Positions 1-7,017 of a DNA stretch of 13,373 bases are shown here, piece by piece. A program made the translations under genes and the position numbers. Location of the stretch: positions 1 through 13,373 of the forward strand of contig JBGSIZ010000162.1 of NCBI GenBank assembly GCA_041742255.1, given 5' to 3'. The stretch is from JBGSIZ01 sp041742255 (lineage in GTDB: Bacteria > Pseudomonadota > Alphaproteobacteria > Rhodobacterales > Rhodobacteraceae). Every line of letters begins with the position of its first letter. Positions within the stretch are counted from its first letter, which is position 1. The notes beneath the pieces were generated by a model. The model did no database searches and was not told the origin of the DNA. It saw only the letters and a list, made by a program, of their open reading frames with translations.

Positions 1-486
1 CCCCGCCGCCGCCTCCAGCCCCAGCAAACCGCCGCCGATCACCACCGCCTTGGCCCCCGGTGTGGCGCTGGCCGCGATCATGGCGTTGGTGTCGTCAAGG
101 TCGCGGTAGGTCACCACGCCGGGCAAATCCTTGCCCGCCACGGGGATGATGAACGGGGCCGATCCGGTGGCGATCAACAGCTTGTCATAGGGCGCGCCGC
201 CGGATGCGGAATAGACCACCTTGTGGGTCCGGTCGATCCGCACCACGGTTTCGCCGAACCGGCAGGTGATGTCGTGCCGGGCATACCAGTCGTCGTCATG
301 GGTGACGATATCGTCATAGGTTTTTTCGCCCGACAACACCGGCGACAACATGATCCGGTTGTAGTTCCCACGCGGTTCGGCGTTGAATATCGTGATGTCC
401 CAGCCGTCCGGCTCTGCGGCCAGCAGATGGTCCAGAACCCGCCCCGAGGCCATCCCGGCCCCGATCACAACCAACCGTTTTTTCAT
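1..486 (-). CDS. nirB: Nitrite reductase large subunit NirB, N-terminal part (cut by window edge)
   Basis: This is the first 162 codons of an FAD-dependent NAD(P)H nitrite reductase large subunit, the cytoplasmic enzyme that reduces nitrite to ammonium for assimilation. The translation begins MKKRLVVIGAGMASGR, a Rossmann FAD-binding turn. It continues with RIMLSPVLSGE near residue 63, LLIATGSAPF near residue 123 and a second dinucleotide-binding turn VVIGGGLLGLEA near residue 148, in the order typical of NirB. The rest (NAD domain, 2Fe-2S, sirohaem/4Fe-4S domains) lies outside the window. The ATG shares one base with the TGA of the upstream ATPase gene (TGATG), and GAAGGA 8-13 bases upstream serves as ribosome site, so the gene is translationally coupled to the transporter. 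The position fits the assimilatory, not the respiratory, version. Function is well supported; only the C-terminal half is unseen. Confidence 0.93.
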   Translation of the reverse strand, partial: MKKRLVVIGAGMASGRVLDHLLAAEPDGWDITIFNAEPRGNYNRIMLSPVLSGEKTYDDIVTHDDDWYARHDITCRFGETVVRIDRTHKVVYSASGGAPYDKLLIATGSAPFIIPVAGKDLPGVVTYRDLDDTNAMIAASATPGAKAVVIGGGLLGLEAAAG

Positions 487-2147
487 CACGCTGCGTCCTT
501 CTTTTTCTGGGCGCCGTGTTCGTAATCCTCAAGGAATTGAAGAACTTCGGCGCGGTAGGCGTAATAGTCGGGATGTTCGAGAAGCGCCTTGCGGGTGCGC
601 GGACGGGGCAGGTTGACATCCACAACCTTGCCGATGCGGGCCTGTGGGCCGTTGGTCATCATGACCACCCGGTCGGCCAGCAGGATCGCCTCGTCTACGT
701 CATGGGTGACGCAGATCGCCGTCACCTTGGTGCGCGACCAAACCTCCATCAGCACCTCTTGCAATTCCCATCGCGTGAGGCTGTCGAGCATCCCAAAGGG
801 TTCATCCAGCAACAGCAGTTTGGGCGACAAGGCAAAGGCCCGCGCGATGCCAACCCGCTGTTTCATGCCGTTCGACAAATCGGCGGCCCGCCGGTCCATG
901 CTGTCGCCCAGACCGACCCGTTCCAGATAATATTCGACGACATCCTGCCGTTCCGCCCGCGTGGCGCGCGGATACACCCGGTCCACCCCGATCGACACGT
1001 TTTCCTTGGCCGTCAGCCACGGGAACAGGCACGGCGCCTGAAACACCACGGCGCGTTCGGGGTTGGCCCCTTTGACCTCGCGCCCGTCCAGTTTGATGCC
1101 GCCGCCGGATATGTCGGTCAACCCGGCGGCCATGGTCAGGACGGTGGATTTGCCACAGCCCGAATGGCCGATCAGGCTGATGAATTCGCCCTTTTTCACC
1201 TTGAGGTCGAACCGGTCCACGACCGTCAGCGGCCCCTTGGGCGTCGGATACACCTTGGAGAGTTGCGAAAATTCCAGATATTTGTCGTCAAACGGGCTTT
1301 GGGCGGCTTGGGCATAGGCGCGGGGCGTGCCGTGGATCGGCGTCACCTGGGGCAGGGTGCGGGTGTCGGCGACACGGGCGGCCACCCCCACATCCATCAG
1401 ATACCGCGTCACATCGGCCCGCAGTTTCTTGAACGCCGGATCGTTGTTCATCGCGGTGCGTAGACGGGGCCGGGGCAGGGCCACCCGGAAATCCGGCCCA
1501 AGGGTGCCATCCGGGTTGAGCGGCACAATCCGGTCGGCCATCAGGATCGCCTCGTCCACGTCATTGGTGATCAGAACGACCGTCTTGCGGTCGGCCTGCC
1601 ATATCTGGGTGATCTCGTCCTGCAGGTTGGCACGGGTCAGCGCGTCCAGTGCGGACAGGGGTTCATCCAGCAGCAGAACCTGCGGGTTCATGGCCAGCGC
1701 GCGCGCCACCGACACCCGTTGCCGCATCCCCCCCGACAGTTCGGCAGGACGACGGCCCGCCGCATGAGACAGCCCGACCATGCCGATATATTTGGCCACA
1801 ATGGCCGCCCGTTCGGCGCGGGTCGCGCGGGTGTGGACCGCATCCACCGCCAGCGTCACATTGCCCGCCACCGTCAGCCACGGCATCAGGGAATAGGATT
1901 GAAACACCAACCCCCGGTCCGGTCCCGGCCCGGTGATCGGTTCGCCTCGGAACAGAACCCGCCCGGTATCGGGCCGGTCCAGCCCCGCAATCTGGTTGAT
2001 GAGCGTAGTTTTGCCCGAACCGGAAAACCCAAGGATCGCCAGAAATTCGCCTTCGGCCACGGTCAGGGTGATGTTTTTCAACACCTCCGACCGGTTCGGC
2101 GCGGTTCCGAAGCCTTTGCAGACGTTGTCAAATTCTAGGATGTTCAT
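486..2147 (-). CDS. nrtCD: Fused double ATPase of nitrate/nitrite ABC transporter (NrtC+NrtD type)
   Basis: Two complete ABC ATPase domains in one chain power nitrate/nitrite uptake through the adjacent permease on the cytoplasmic side. Numbered from MNILEF, domain 1 has Walker A GFSGSGKT (40-47), Q-loop near 83, signature LSGGM (137-141), Walker B LLLDE (158-162), and Asn195 where the H-loop His is expected (TNDVDEA). Domain 2 has Walker A GHSGCGKS (327-334), signature LSNGM (424-428), Walker B LLLDE (445-449) and an intact H-loop His482. A linker of about 50 residues joins them near 235-290. No NrtA-like C-terminal domain is present, unlike cyanobacterial NrtC. I chose the ATG at 2147, four bases after the permease TAA; an in-frame ATG at 2162 would add five residues and overlap the permease, with no better ribosome site. 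It could serve a related oxyanion, but the NasST/nirB setting argues for nitrate or nitrite. Confidence 0.9.
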   Translation of the reverse strand: MNILEFDNVCKGFGTAPNRSEVLKNITLTVAEGEFLAILGFSGSGKTTLINQIAGLDRPDTGRVLFRGEPITGPGPDRGLVFQSYSLMPWLTVAGNVTLAVDAVHTRATRAERAAIVAKYIGMVGLSHAAGRRPAELSGGMRQRVSVARALAMNPQVLLLDEPLSALDALTRANLQDEITQIWQADRKTVVLITNDVDEAILMADRIVPLNPDGTLGPDFRVALPRPRLRTAMNNDPAFKKLRADVTRYLMDVGVAARVADTRTLPQVTPIHGTPRAYAQAAQSPFDDKYLEFSQLSKVYPTPKGPLTVVDRFDLKVKKGEFISLIGHSGCGKSTVLTMAAGLTDISGGGIKLDGREVKGANPERAVVFQAPCLFPWLTAKENVSIGVDRVYPRATRAERQDVVEYYLERVGLGDSMDRRAADLSNGMKQRVGIARAFALSPKLLLLDEPFGMLDSLTRWELQEVLMEVWSRTKVTAICVTHDVDEAILLADRVVMMTNGPQARIGKVVDVNLPRPRTRKALLEHPDYYAYRAEVLQFLEDYEHGAQKKKDAA

Positions 2148-2151
2148 GGGG

Positions 2152-3234
2152 TTACCGCGCATTGCTAAAGGTGAACAGCGATTGCAGCGCGAACATCAGC
2201 CGATCCAGAAGAAAGCCGATGATCCCAATGGTGAACACCGCCACCATGATCCGCGCGAGGCTGTTGGCCGATCCGTTCTGGAATTCATCCCACACGAATT
2301 TGCCCAGACCGGGGTTCTGCGCCAGCATTTCCGCCGCGATCAGAACCATCCAGCCCACGCCCAATGACAACCGCAACCCGGTAAAGATCAGCGGCAGCGC
2401 CGAGGGCAGCACCAGCCGCGTGATCTTGGTCCATGTGTTGAGCTTCAACACCCGGCTTACCGAAATCAGATCCCGGTCGATGCTCGCCACCCCAAGGGCC
2501 GTGTTGATGAGTGTGGGCCACAGCGAACACAGCGTCACCGTGATGGCCGAGGTCAGGAACGATTTGGAAAACAGCCCATCCTGCGTGACATAGGTGGCCG
2601 ATACGACCATCGTAACAATCGGCAGCCATGCCAGTGGCGACACCGGTTTGAATATCTGGATCAAGGGGTTGAGCGCCGCATTTGCAGTGGGCGACAGCCC
2701 CGCCATGATGCCCAAAGGCACCGCAACCGCCGTGGCAATCACAAACCCAAAGAACACCGTTCGCACCGAGGTCCAGATTTGCGCGTAGTAGGTCGGCGAT
2801 CCGGTATAGGCCCGGTCGCGCACCTGATCGGGTTGCCCGGCGGCCAGCACTTCGGCGTTGCGAGCGTCCTGCCGGGCGTAGAAGTCCACCGCCTTGGCCC
2901 GTTCCGCCACATGTTCACCGTGCAGAACCTGCACCTGTTCCCACACCTGCCCCGGCCCCGGAATAGCCCCAAGTGAGGTTTGCACCATGGGCGCCAGATT
3001 GGCCCAAAGCAGCAGGAAACACCCGATCGACACCAACGGCACGCCCAGCAACCGCCAGATGTGCCCGGCCTGTGCCCGCGGATTGTCGCCCGCAATGGCC
3101 CGCAACAGCGGCGTCATGAACGACAGGCCCAGCACCTGAAACCATCCGTCCAGCCGGTTGATCGTCGTGAACACCCGGGCGCGGCGGTTTGCAGCACTTT
3201 GTGCCGTCGTATGGGCAGGGTCGATTGCGGTCAT
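2152..3234 (-). CDS. nrtB: Nitrate/nitrite ABC transporter permease (NrtB/NasE type)
   Basis: This is an inner-membrane permease of the BPD_transp_1 (binding-protein-dependent) class, 360 residues, that forms the channel for nitrate/nitrite. Hydrophobic segments lie near residues 60-82, 154-180, 193-214, 224-248, 280-302 and 326-348. The cytoplasmic coupling (EAA-like) loop is around 256-285 (SRVLKLNTWTKITRLVLPSA). A long hydrophilic stretch of about 70 residues separates the first and second membrane segments, longer than in minimal family members. The start at 3234 (MTAIDPAHTT) is chosen because ACAGGAGAC sits six to seven bases upstream; a GTG at 3258 would add eight residues but has no ribosome site. 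It lies 38 bases after the binding-protein gene and 4 bases before the ATPase start, so it belongs to the same operon. Confidence 0.92.
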   Translation of the reverse strand: MTAIDPAHTTAQSAANRRARVFTTINRLDGWFQVLGLSFMTPLLRAIAGDNPRAQAGHIWRLLGVPLVSIGCFLLLWANLAPMVQTSLGAIPGPGQVWEQVQVLHGEHVAERAKAVDFYARQDARNAEVLAAGQPDQVRDRAYTGSPTYYAQIWTSVRTVFFGFVIATAVAVPLGIMAGLSPTANAALNPLIQIFKPVSPLAWLPIVTMVVSATYVTQDGLFSKSFLTSAITVTLCSLWPTLINTALGVASIDRDLISVSRVLKLNTWTKITRLVLPSALPLIFTGLRLSLGVGWMVLIAAEMLAQNPGLGKFVWDEFQNGSANSLARIMVAVFTIGIIGFLLDRLMFALQSLFTFSNAR

Positions 3235-3272
3235 GGGGGTCTCCTGTGGGATAGGCACAAAGGGGGGGCGTT

Positions 3273-4634
3273 TCAGCCCTTGATCTCGGTTCCGACGACC
3301 GTTTGCCCGGCCTTCAGGCCGATGCTCAGGCTGTCGATATACGCGTTGGGGGTACGGCCATCGAACGGCACGCCGTCAATCGCGTCCGCCGTCACGGCGC
3401 GGTAGCCGTCCGACCCAAAGGGGAAGGCGTCCGCAGGGGCCAATCCGTCGTCCACCAGCGATTGGGCGGCGTCCAGATACAGGTCGTCCAGAAACACGGA
3501 TGCGGCGGTTTGGGCGAACCAGTCGTCGGTCTGGGCAGTGGGGATTTGCCCCCAGCGGCGCATCTGGGTCAGATACCAGACGGCATCGGACGCATAGGGG
3601 TAGTTGGCGTTGTAGCGAAAGAACACGTTGAAATCCGGCACGGCGCGCACGTCGCCTTTTTCAAATTCAAAGGTGCCGGTCATCGAATTGGCCAGAACGG
3701 CGGGGTCGGCCCCCACGTAGTTGGGTTGGCTGATGATCTGCACCGCCTCCATCCGGTTGGCGTTGTCGTTTTCATCGAGCCACAAGGTCGCCCGGATCAA
3801 GGCGCGGGTCAGCGCGCGCACGGTGTTGGGGTTCTGTTCGACGAAATCGGCGCGCAGGCCCAGCACCTTTTCGGCGCGCATCGGGAACACGTCCAGATCG
3901 GTCACAACGGGCACACCGATGCCCATCGCCACCGCCTGCTGGTTCCACGGCTCGCCCACGGTGTAGCCGTTGATCGTCCCGGCCTCGAGCGTGGCGGGCA
4001 TTTGCGGGGGCGGGGTGACGGACAACAGCACCTCGGCCCCGATCTGGCCGGTGACGTTGTCGGCGGAATAGAAACCGGGGTTGATGCCCCCTGCCGCCAG
4101 CCAATACCGCAGTTCGAAATTGTGGGTAGACACCGGGAACACCATTCCAAGGTTGAACGGGCGGCCCTCATCCGCGAATGCCTCGATTGCGGGGCGAAGG
4201 GCCGTGGCGGAAATCGGATGCATGGGCAGGCCGGACGCGTCCGACGGCACGGCGGGCCGCATCAGGTCCCAAACCTCGTTCGATACGGTGGTGGCGTTGC
4301 CGTTCAGACCGAACACGAACGGGGTGACGATATGCGCCTGCGTGCCGAACCCGATGGTCGCGGCCAGCGGTTGACCTGCCAGCATATGCGCCCCGTCCAG
4401 ATTGCCGTCGATCACACCATCGAGCAGAACCTTCCAGTTTGCCTGTGCCTCGAGCGTGACAAACAGGCCCTCATCCTCGAAATAGCCGCGTTCATAGGCG
4501 ATGGCGAGCGGGGCCATGTCGGTCAGTTTGATGAACCCAAGGGTCAGATCCTCGACCTCGGGCGCGCCTTGGGCGGTGGCCATGCCGGACACAAGGGCGG
4601 CAATCGTGGTGGTGGCGATCAACAGGTTGCGCAT
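3273..4634 (-). CDS. nrtA: Periplasmic nitrate/nitrite-binding protein (NrtA/NasF family)
   Basis: This 453-residue substrate-binding protein of the CmpA/NrtA family captures nitrate (or nitrite) in the periplasm and delivers it to the permease. Residues 1-23 form a Sec signal peptide (basic MRN, hydrophobic LLIATTTIAALVSGM, small residues ATAQG before the mature start). There is no lipobox Cys and no twin-arginine. Family marks are LGFIKLTDMAPLAIAYERGYF (from residue 32), NWKVLLDG (66-73), GAHMLAGQP (81-89) and VGEPWN (226-231), which line the binding cleft in this family. GGAG lies seven bases before the ATG. It is the first gene after the ANTAR leader and terminator, so its expression should depend on NasT read-through. 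It is a paralogue of NasS next door, from which it differs by the signal peptide. Confidence 0.92.
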   Translation of the reverse strand: MRNLLIATTTIAALVSGMATAQGAPEVEDLTLGFIKLTDMAPLAIAYERGYFEDEGLFVTLEAQANWKVLLDGVIDGNLDGAHMLAGQPLAATIGFGTQAHIVTPFVFGLNGNATTVSNEVWDLMRPAVPSDASGLPMHPISATALRPAIEAFADEGRPFNLGMVFPVSTHNFELRYWLAAGGINPGFYSADNVTGQIGAEVLLSVTPPPQMPATLEAGTINGYTVGEPWNQQAVAMGIGVPVVTDLDVFPMRAEKVLGLRADFVEQNPNTVRALTRALIRATLWLDENDNANRMEAVQIISQPNYVGADPAVLANSMTGTFEFEKGDVRAVPDFNVFFRYNANYPYASDAVWYLTQMRRWGQIPTAQTDDWFAQTAASVFLDDLYLDAAQSLVDDGLAPADAFPFGSDGYRAVTADAIDGVPFDGRTPNAYIDSLSIGLKAGQTVVGTEIKG

Positions 4635-4669
4635 GTGGTTTCTCCATTCGGGGTGCCGGATCTGAAAAC

Positions 4670-4720
4670 AAAAAAGCCGCCGACGATGTGCGCAGTTTTG
4701 CGCAACATGGTCAGGCGGCT
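4670..4720 (-). terminator. Intrinsic terminator in the nrtA leader (attenuator)
   Basis: Read on the minus strand, AGCCGCC pairs with GGCGGCT as the outer stem. Inner stems GAC/GTC, ATG/CAT and TGCGCA/TGCGCA follow, with small bulges and the four-base loop AAAC, and then a run of six T's. The hairpin is long and followed directly by the U tract, only 36 bases before the nrtA ATG. It is placed as an attenuator between the ANTAR hairpins and the first transporter gene, not as an end-of-operon signal. Confidence 0.88.
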
Positions 4721-4730
4721 GTGCCCGTGG

Positions 4731-4748
4731 GGGTTCGTCAGTGAACCC
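4731..4748 (-). promoter_or_regulatory. ANTAR-target RNA hairpin 2 (loop ACUGAC)
   Basis: On the minus strand GGGTTC and GAACCC form a perfect 6-bp stem closing the six-base loop ACTGAC, with A at position 1 and G at position 4. That is the loop signature of RNA targets of ANTAR-domain antiterminators. It lies 12 bases after hairpin 1 and 10 bases before the terminator stem. Confidence 0.82.
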
Positions 4749-4760
4749 GGTTCCGGATCA

Positions 4761-4780
4761 GGGCAGCGCCATTGCCGCCC
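4761..4780 (-). promoter_or_regulatory. ANTAR-target RNA hairpin 1 (loop AAUGGC)
   Basis: On the minus strand GGGCGGC pairs with GCTGCCC (seven pairs, one of them G-U) around the six-base loop AATGGC, again A1 and G4. The paired arrangement with hairpin 2 matches the two-hairpin motif known for NasR/NasT/EutV-type antitermination. Its 5' arm GGCGGC could also pair with GCCGCC in the terminator arm, so an alternative fold exists. Confidence 0.8.
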
Positions 4781-4809
4781 GTCGTGGGGATCACCATTCG
4801 CCCAATTTG

Positions 4810-4860
4810 CTGCACCTGCAACATGGGCGGCGGTTTGGGCCGGTGTTTTTGCAGGTGCAG
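4810..4860 (-). repeat. Perfect 12-bp inverted repeat between nasS and the ANTAR leader
   Basis: CTGCACCTGCAA at 4810-4821 is the exact reverse complement of 4849-4860, with a 27-base spacer. It starts about 20 bases beyond the nasS stop. There is no T-run, so it is not a standard terminator. It could be a 5' RNA stem of the leader or a DNA site: TGCACC and GGTGCA resemble NtrC half-sites, but the spacing is far wider than the usual NtrC palindrome. Role unassigned. Confidence 0.6.
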
Positions 4861-4879
4861 CATAAAACTGCCTGTTCTT

Positions 4880-6049
4880 TCAGCGTCTGGTGGTGGTCGA
4901 GTCGAAAATATGGCCGTCAAAGAAAGCATCGGGGGCCAGAATCATCGTGCCCCGTTCGGACGCGACGGCGGTCGGGTGGTGCAAGCTCCCCTCCAGCTTT
5001 TCCGAGGCGCCGGGCAGGTCGGCCCCCGCACTTCGCAGGTTCTGACGATAGAGGTCTGTGCGGTTCAGCGTCTTGGCGATGGCCATGCTGCCCGCAACAT
5101 CCAACCCGTGACGCCGCGCCATGCGGGCCGCAAACCACGCCGATTGGGATCGCCACGGAAACGTCGCCGCCCCGTCGAAAAACCGTATCATATCGGGCAC
5201 ATGGCGGACCTCGCCCCGAGGTGACACGACCATTTCACCGCGCAGCGCCCGCTCCAGCAGATCAACGGATGTGTTGACATAGGCCGGGCCCGACAGGATT
5301 TCCGACGCGGTGAGACGGTTTTCGGCCACGCTCAACCACTTGGCCGCCCGCCAGACCGCCCGCATCAGGCGTGCGGTCAAAACCGGGTTCGTATCTACCC
5401 AATCGTTGCGGGCCACCAATACCTTTTCCGGGGCCACGGCCCAAATGGCCCGGCTGGGCAGGACCAAGGCCCCGGCCCCCTGTTCCACCGCCACCGATCC
5501 CCAAGGTTCGCCAACGCAAAACGCATCAATATCGCCGTGGGCGAGTGCCGCCGCCATGTCCGGGGGCGGAATGGTGCACAGGTCATAGTCCAGTGCTGTT
5601 CCTTGCAACCAATACCGGACCAGTTCGGCATGGGTGGAAAACGGGAAGGGCACGCCGATCCGCAAGCGCCGCTGTGTGACGCCAGCGATGTCGCGCGCCA
5701 CGCCTGCGGCATCGGCAAAGCCAAAATCGTGCCCGGCATCGCGCAGCGTTTCGGCCAGTTGGGCCGATACCCCGATCACATCGCCATTGATCGACAGGTT
5801 TTGCAGAATATCCAGCCGGGGCAAGTCGCCCGCAAGACCCAGCGCCACGGCCACAGGGACAGGGGCCAGCATCTGGGCCGCCTCGACCTTGTTCCAGACC
5901 AGCATGTCGCGCAGGGTGGACCATGACGGCGCGGGGACAAGGTCCAGCATGATCCCTTCGGCGGCGGCAAATCCCAATTCATGCGCAATCGCCAGCGGGG
6001 CCATGTCCAGCAAGGGCACGAACCCCACGCGCACCAACGGCATCGTCAT
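4880..6049 (-). CDS. nasS: NasS: cytoplasmic nitrate/nitrite sensor (NrtA-like, no signal peptide)
   Basis: This 389-residue protein of the NrtA/CmpA fold lacks any signal peptide (starts MTMPLVRVGFVPLLDMAPLA), so it should stay in the cytoplasm. In known NasST systems this protein binds nitrate or nitrite and, when empty, sequesters the ANTAR protein NasT. The sequence shows the family core (LLDMAPLAIAHELGF 13-27, AAQMLAP 57-63, VPFPFSTHAELVRYWL 133-148, VGEPWG 179-184) in the same order as the periplasmic paralogue downstream. Its ATG overlaps the nasT stop by four bases (ATGA), so the two are co-translated and probably made in fixed ratio. A second ATG two codons in cannot be excluded. The pairing with an ANTAR protein and an ANTAR leader makes the assignment firm. 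Confidence 0.92.
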   Translation of the reverse strand: MTMPLVRVGFVPLLDMAPLAIAHELGFAAAEGIMLDLVPAPSWSTLRDMLVWNKVEAAQMLAPVPVAVALGLAGDLPRLDILQNLSINGDVIGVSAQLAETLRDAGHDFGFADAAGVARDIAGVTQRRLRIGVPFPFSTHAELVRYWLQGTALDYDLCTIPPPDMAAALAHGDIDAFCVGEPWGSVAVEQGAGALVLPSRAIWAVAPEKVLVARNDWVDTNPVLTARLMRAVWRAAKWLSVAENRLTASEILSGPAYVNTSVDLLERALRGEMVVSPRGEVRHVPDMIRFFDGAATFPWRSQSAWFAARMARRHGLDVAGSMAIAKTLNRTDLYRQNLRSAGADLPGASEKLEGSLHHPTAVASERGTMILAPDAFFDGHIFDSTTTRR

Positions 6050-6621
6050 GACAACAACCCCGCCGCCGTAACCAGCGCGCTGGCGACCTCGGCCACCTTG
6101 CGGCCTTGGTCCATCGCGGTTTTGCGCAACAGGGCATAGGCCTGTTCCTCGGAGATGCCACGCGCCTTCATCAGGATGCCTTTGGCGCGGTCGATCAGTT
6201 TGCGTTCTTCCAGCGCGCGGCGGGTGGTTTCCAGTTCGGTGCGCATTCGTTGAAATACCTGAAATCGGGCGATGGCGGCGTCCATGATGGCGGCGACCCG
6301 GTCCACCTGCAGCCCGTCCACCACATAGGCCGACACCCCGGCCTCGATCGCCTGCTGGGTCAGGTCGCGGTCGGTCCGGTCCACGAAAAACGCGACGGGC
6401 CGATCCATGGGTCCGGCGGCCAGCGCCATTTCTTCAAGCGTGTCGCGGGACGGATTGGCCATATCGATCAACACGATATCGGGGTTCAGGTCGCGCACAC
6501 GCCGGGCCAGCCCCGCGCCTTCGCTGATGACCGTGATCTGGTGGCCCAGCGGGTGCAGGCCGTCGATGACCAGCCGGGCGCGGGTCTCGTCAGGTTCAAC
6601 AATGACGATGTGCAGTTTCAT
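6046..6621 (-). CDS. nasT: NasT: ANTAR-domain transcription antiterminator
   Basis: This 191-residue regulator (from MKLHIVIVEPDETRA) has an N-terminal receiver-like domain (about 1-118), a coiled-coil linker (119-140) and a C-terminal ANTAR RNA-binding domain (about 132-187, KLIDRAKGILMKARGISEEQ then AYALLRKTAMDQGRKVAEVA). The DMANPSRDTLEEM segment around Asp53 is typical of NasT. The receiver lacks the usual Lys after the fifth strand (SAYVVDGL), which suggests control by NasS binding, not by a kinase. It should bind the two-hairpin leader at 4731-4780 and prevent termination at 4670-4720. In-frame ATGs at 6642 and 6693 would lengthen it by 7 or 24 residues. GGAGG is only two bases from the one at 6642, and the conserved domain begins at MKLHI, so 6621 is preferred. 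First gene of the cluster. Confidence 0.92.
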   Translation of the reverse strand: MKLHIVIVEPDETRARLVIDGLHPLGHQITVISEGAGLARRVRDLNPDIVLIDMANPSRDTLEEMALAAGPMDRPVAFFVDRTDRDLTQQAIEAGVSAYVVDGLQVDRVAAIMDAAIARFQVFQRMRTELETTRRALEERKLIDRAKGILMKARGISEEQAYALLRKTAMDQGRKVAEVASALVTAAGLLS

Positions 6622-7017
6622 AGGCGGGTCACCGGGTTGCATCGCCTCCCCATCGCAGGGTTGCGGGGGCGTCTGAAAGGGGCGGTGGGTCAATTGGCCC
6701 GACCCAAGATCACGTCGCCTGTTTTCCCGTCGCTTTTGCGCCGAATGGTGAATAAACAGGCAGGCCGGGTCTGTGATCCCGGCGCAGGACGACCCGCAAG
6801 GGTTCGATCATACGTGATTGGATAAGGAATGGTGGGCGACCCTGGAATCGATGTAGCTTCTGATGGATCAAGAAAAATGCAGGAGCAACTTCAATATGTT
6901 AACAACTTCGTCCGGGCACGGAAGTCCGCTATTGTGTCCAGGAAACGGGAAATTGTGTCCAAGACTGTGTAGAAATGCTTCCTGAAAGGGCTTAGTCAAA
7001 CCAAGTATAGGGGTCCG
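6622..7017. other. Intergenic region between nasT and the accessory region
   Basis: No convincing gene lies here. The nasT-proximal part is GC-rich and holds two inverted repeats: TGGGTC/GACCCA at 6686-6706 (nine-base spacer) and GCCGGG/CCCGGC at 6764-6783 (eight-base spacer). Either could be an operator, or a 5' leader stem for nasT. From about 6840 the composition becomes visibly AT-richer, and two copies of ATTGTGTCCA occur at 6931 and 6952. No tRNA or clear attachment site is seen. The nasT promoter should lie here, but I cannot place -35/-10 boxes. Confidence 0.5.
6931..6961. repeat. Two direct copies of ATTGTGTCCA, 21 bases apart
   Basis: The decamer occurs at 6931-6940 and 6952-6961. 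The start-to-start distance is 21 bases, two helical turns, so proteins bound at both would face the same side. Possible binding sites or a remnant of an insertion-sequence end; nothing decides between these. Confidence 0.45.

Noticed and set aside
516..1463. Plus-strand ORF of 315 codons opposite the ATPase gene
   Set aside because: It mirrors the codon structure of the real ATPase gene and shows no ribosome site or domain; a shadow frame.
3303..4865. Long plus-strand ORF of 520 codons antisense to nrtA and its leader
   Set aside because: The translation is rich in Gly, His, Arg and Gln without domain pattern, and it crosses the nrtA leader and terminator. It is a by-product of GC-rich codon bias opposite a clear gene.
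4801..4880. Sigma-54 promoter for the nrtA operon
   Set aside because: TTGCA occurs at the expected -12 type position, but there is no GG at -24 with correct spacing on the minus strand.
6106..6825. Plus-strand ORF of 239 codons opposite nasT
   Set aside because: It is antisense to a well-identified ANTAR regulator and has low-complexity His/Gly composition.
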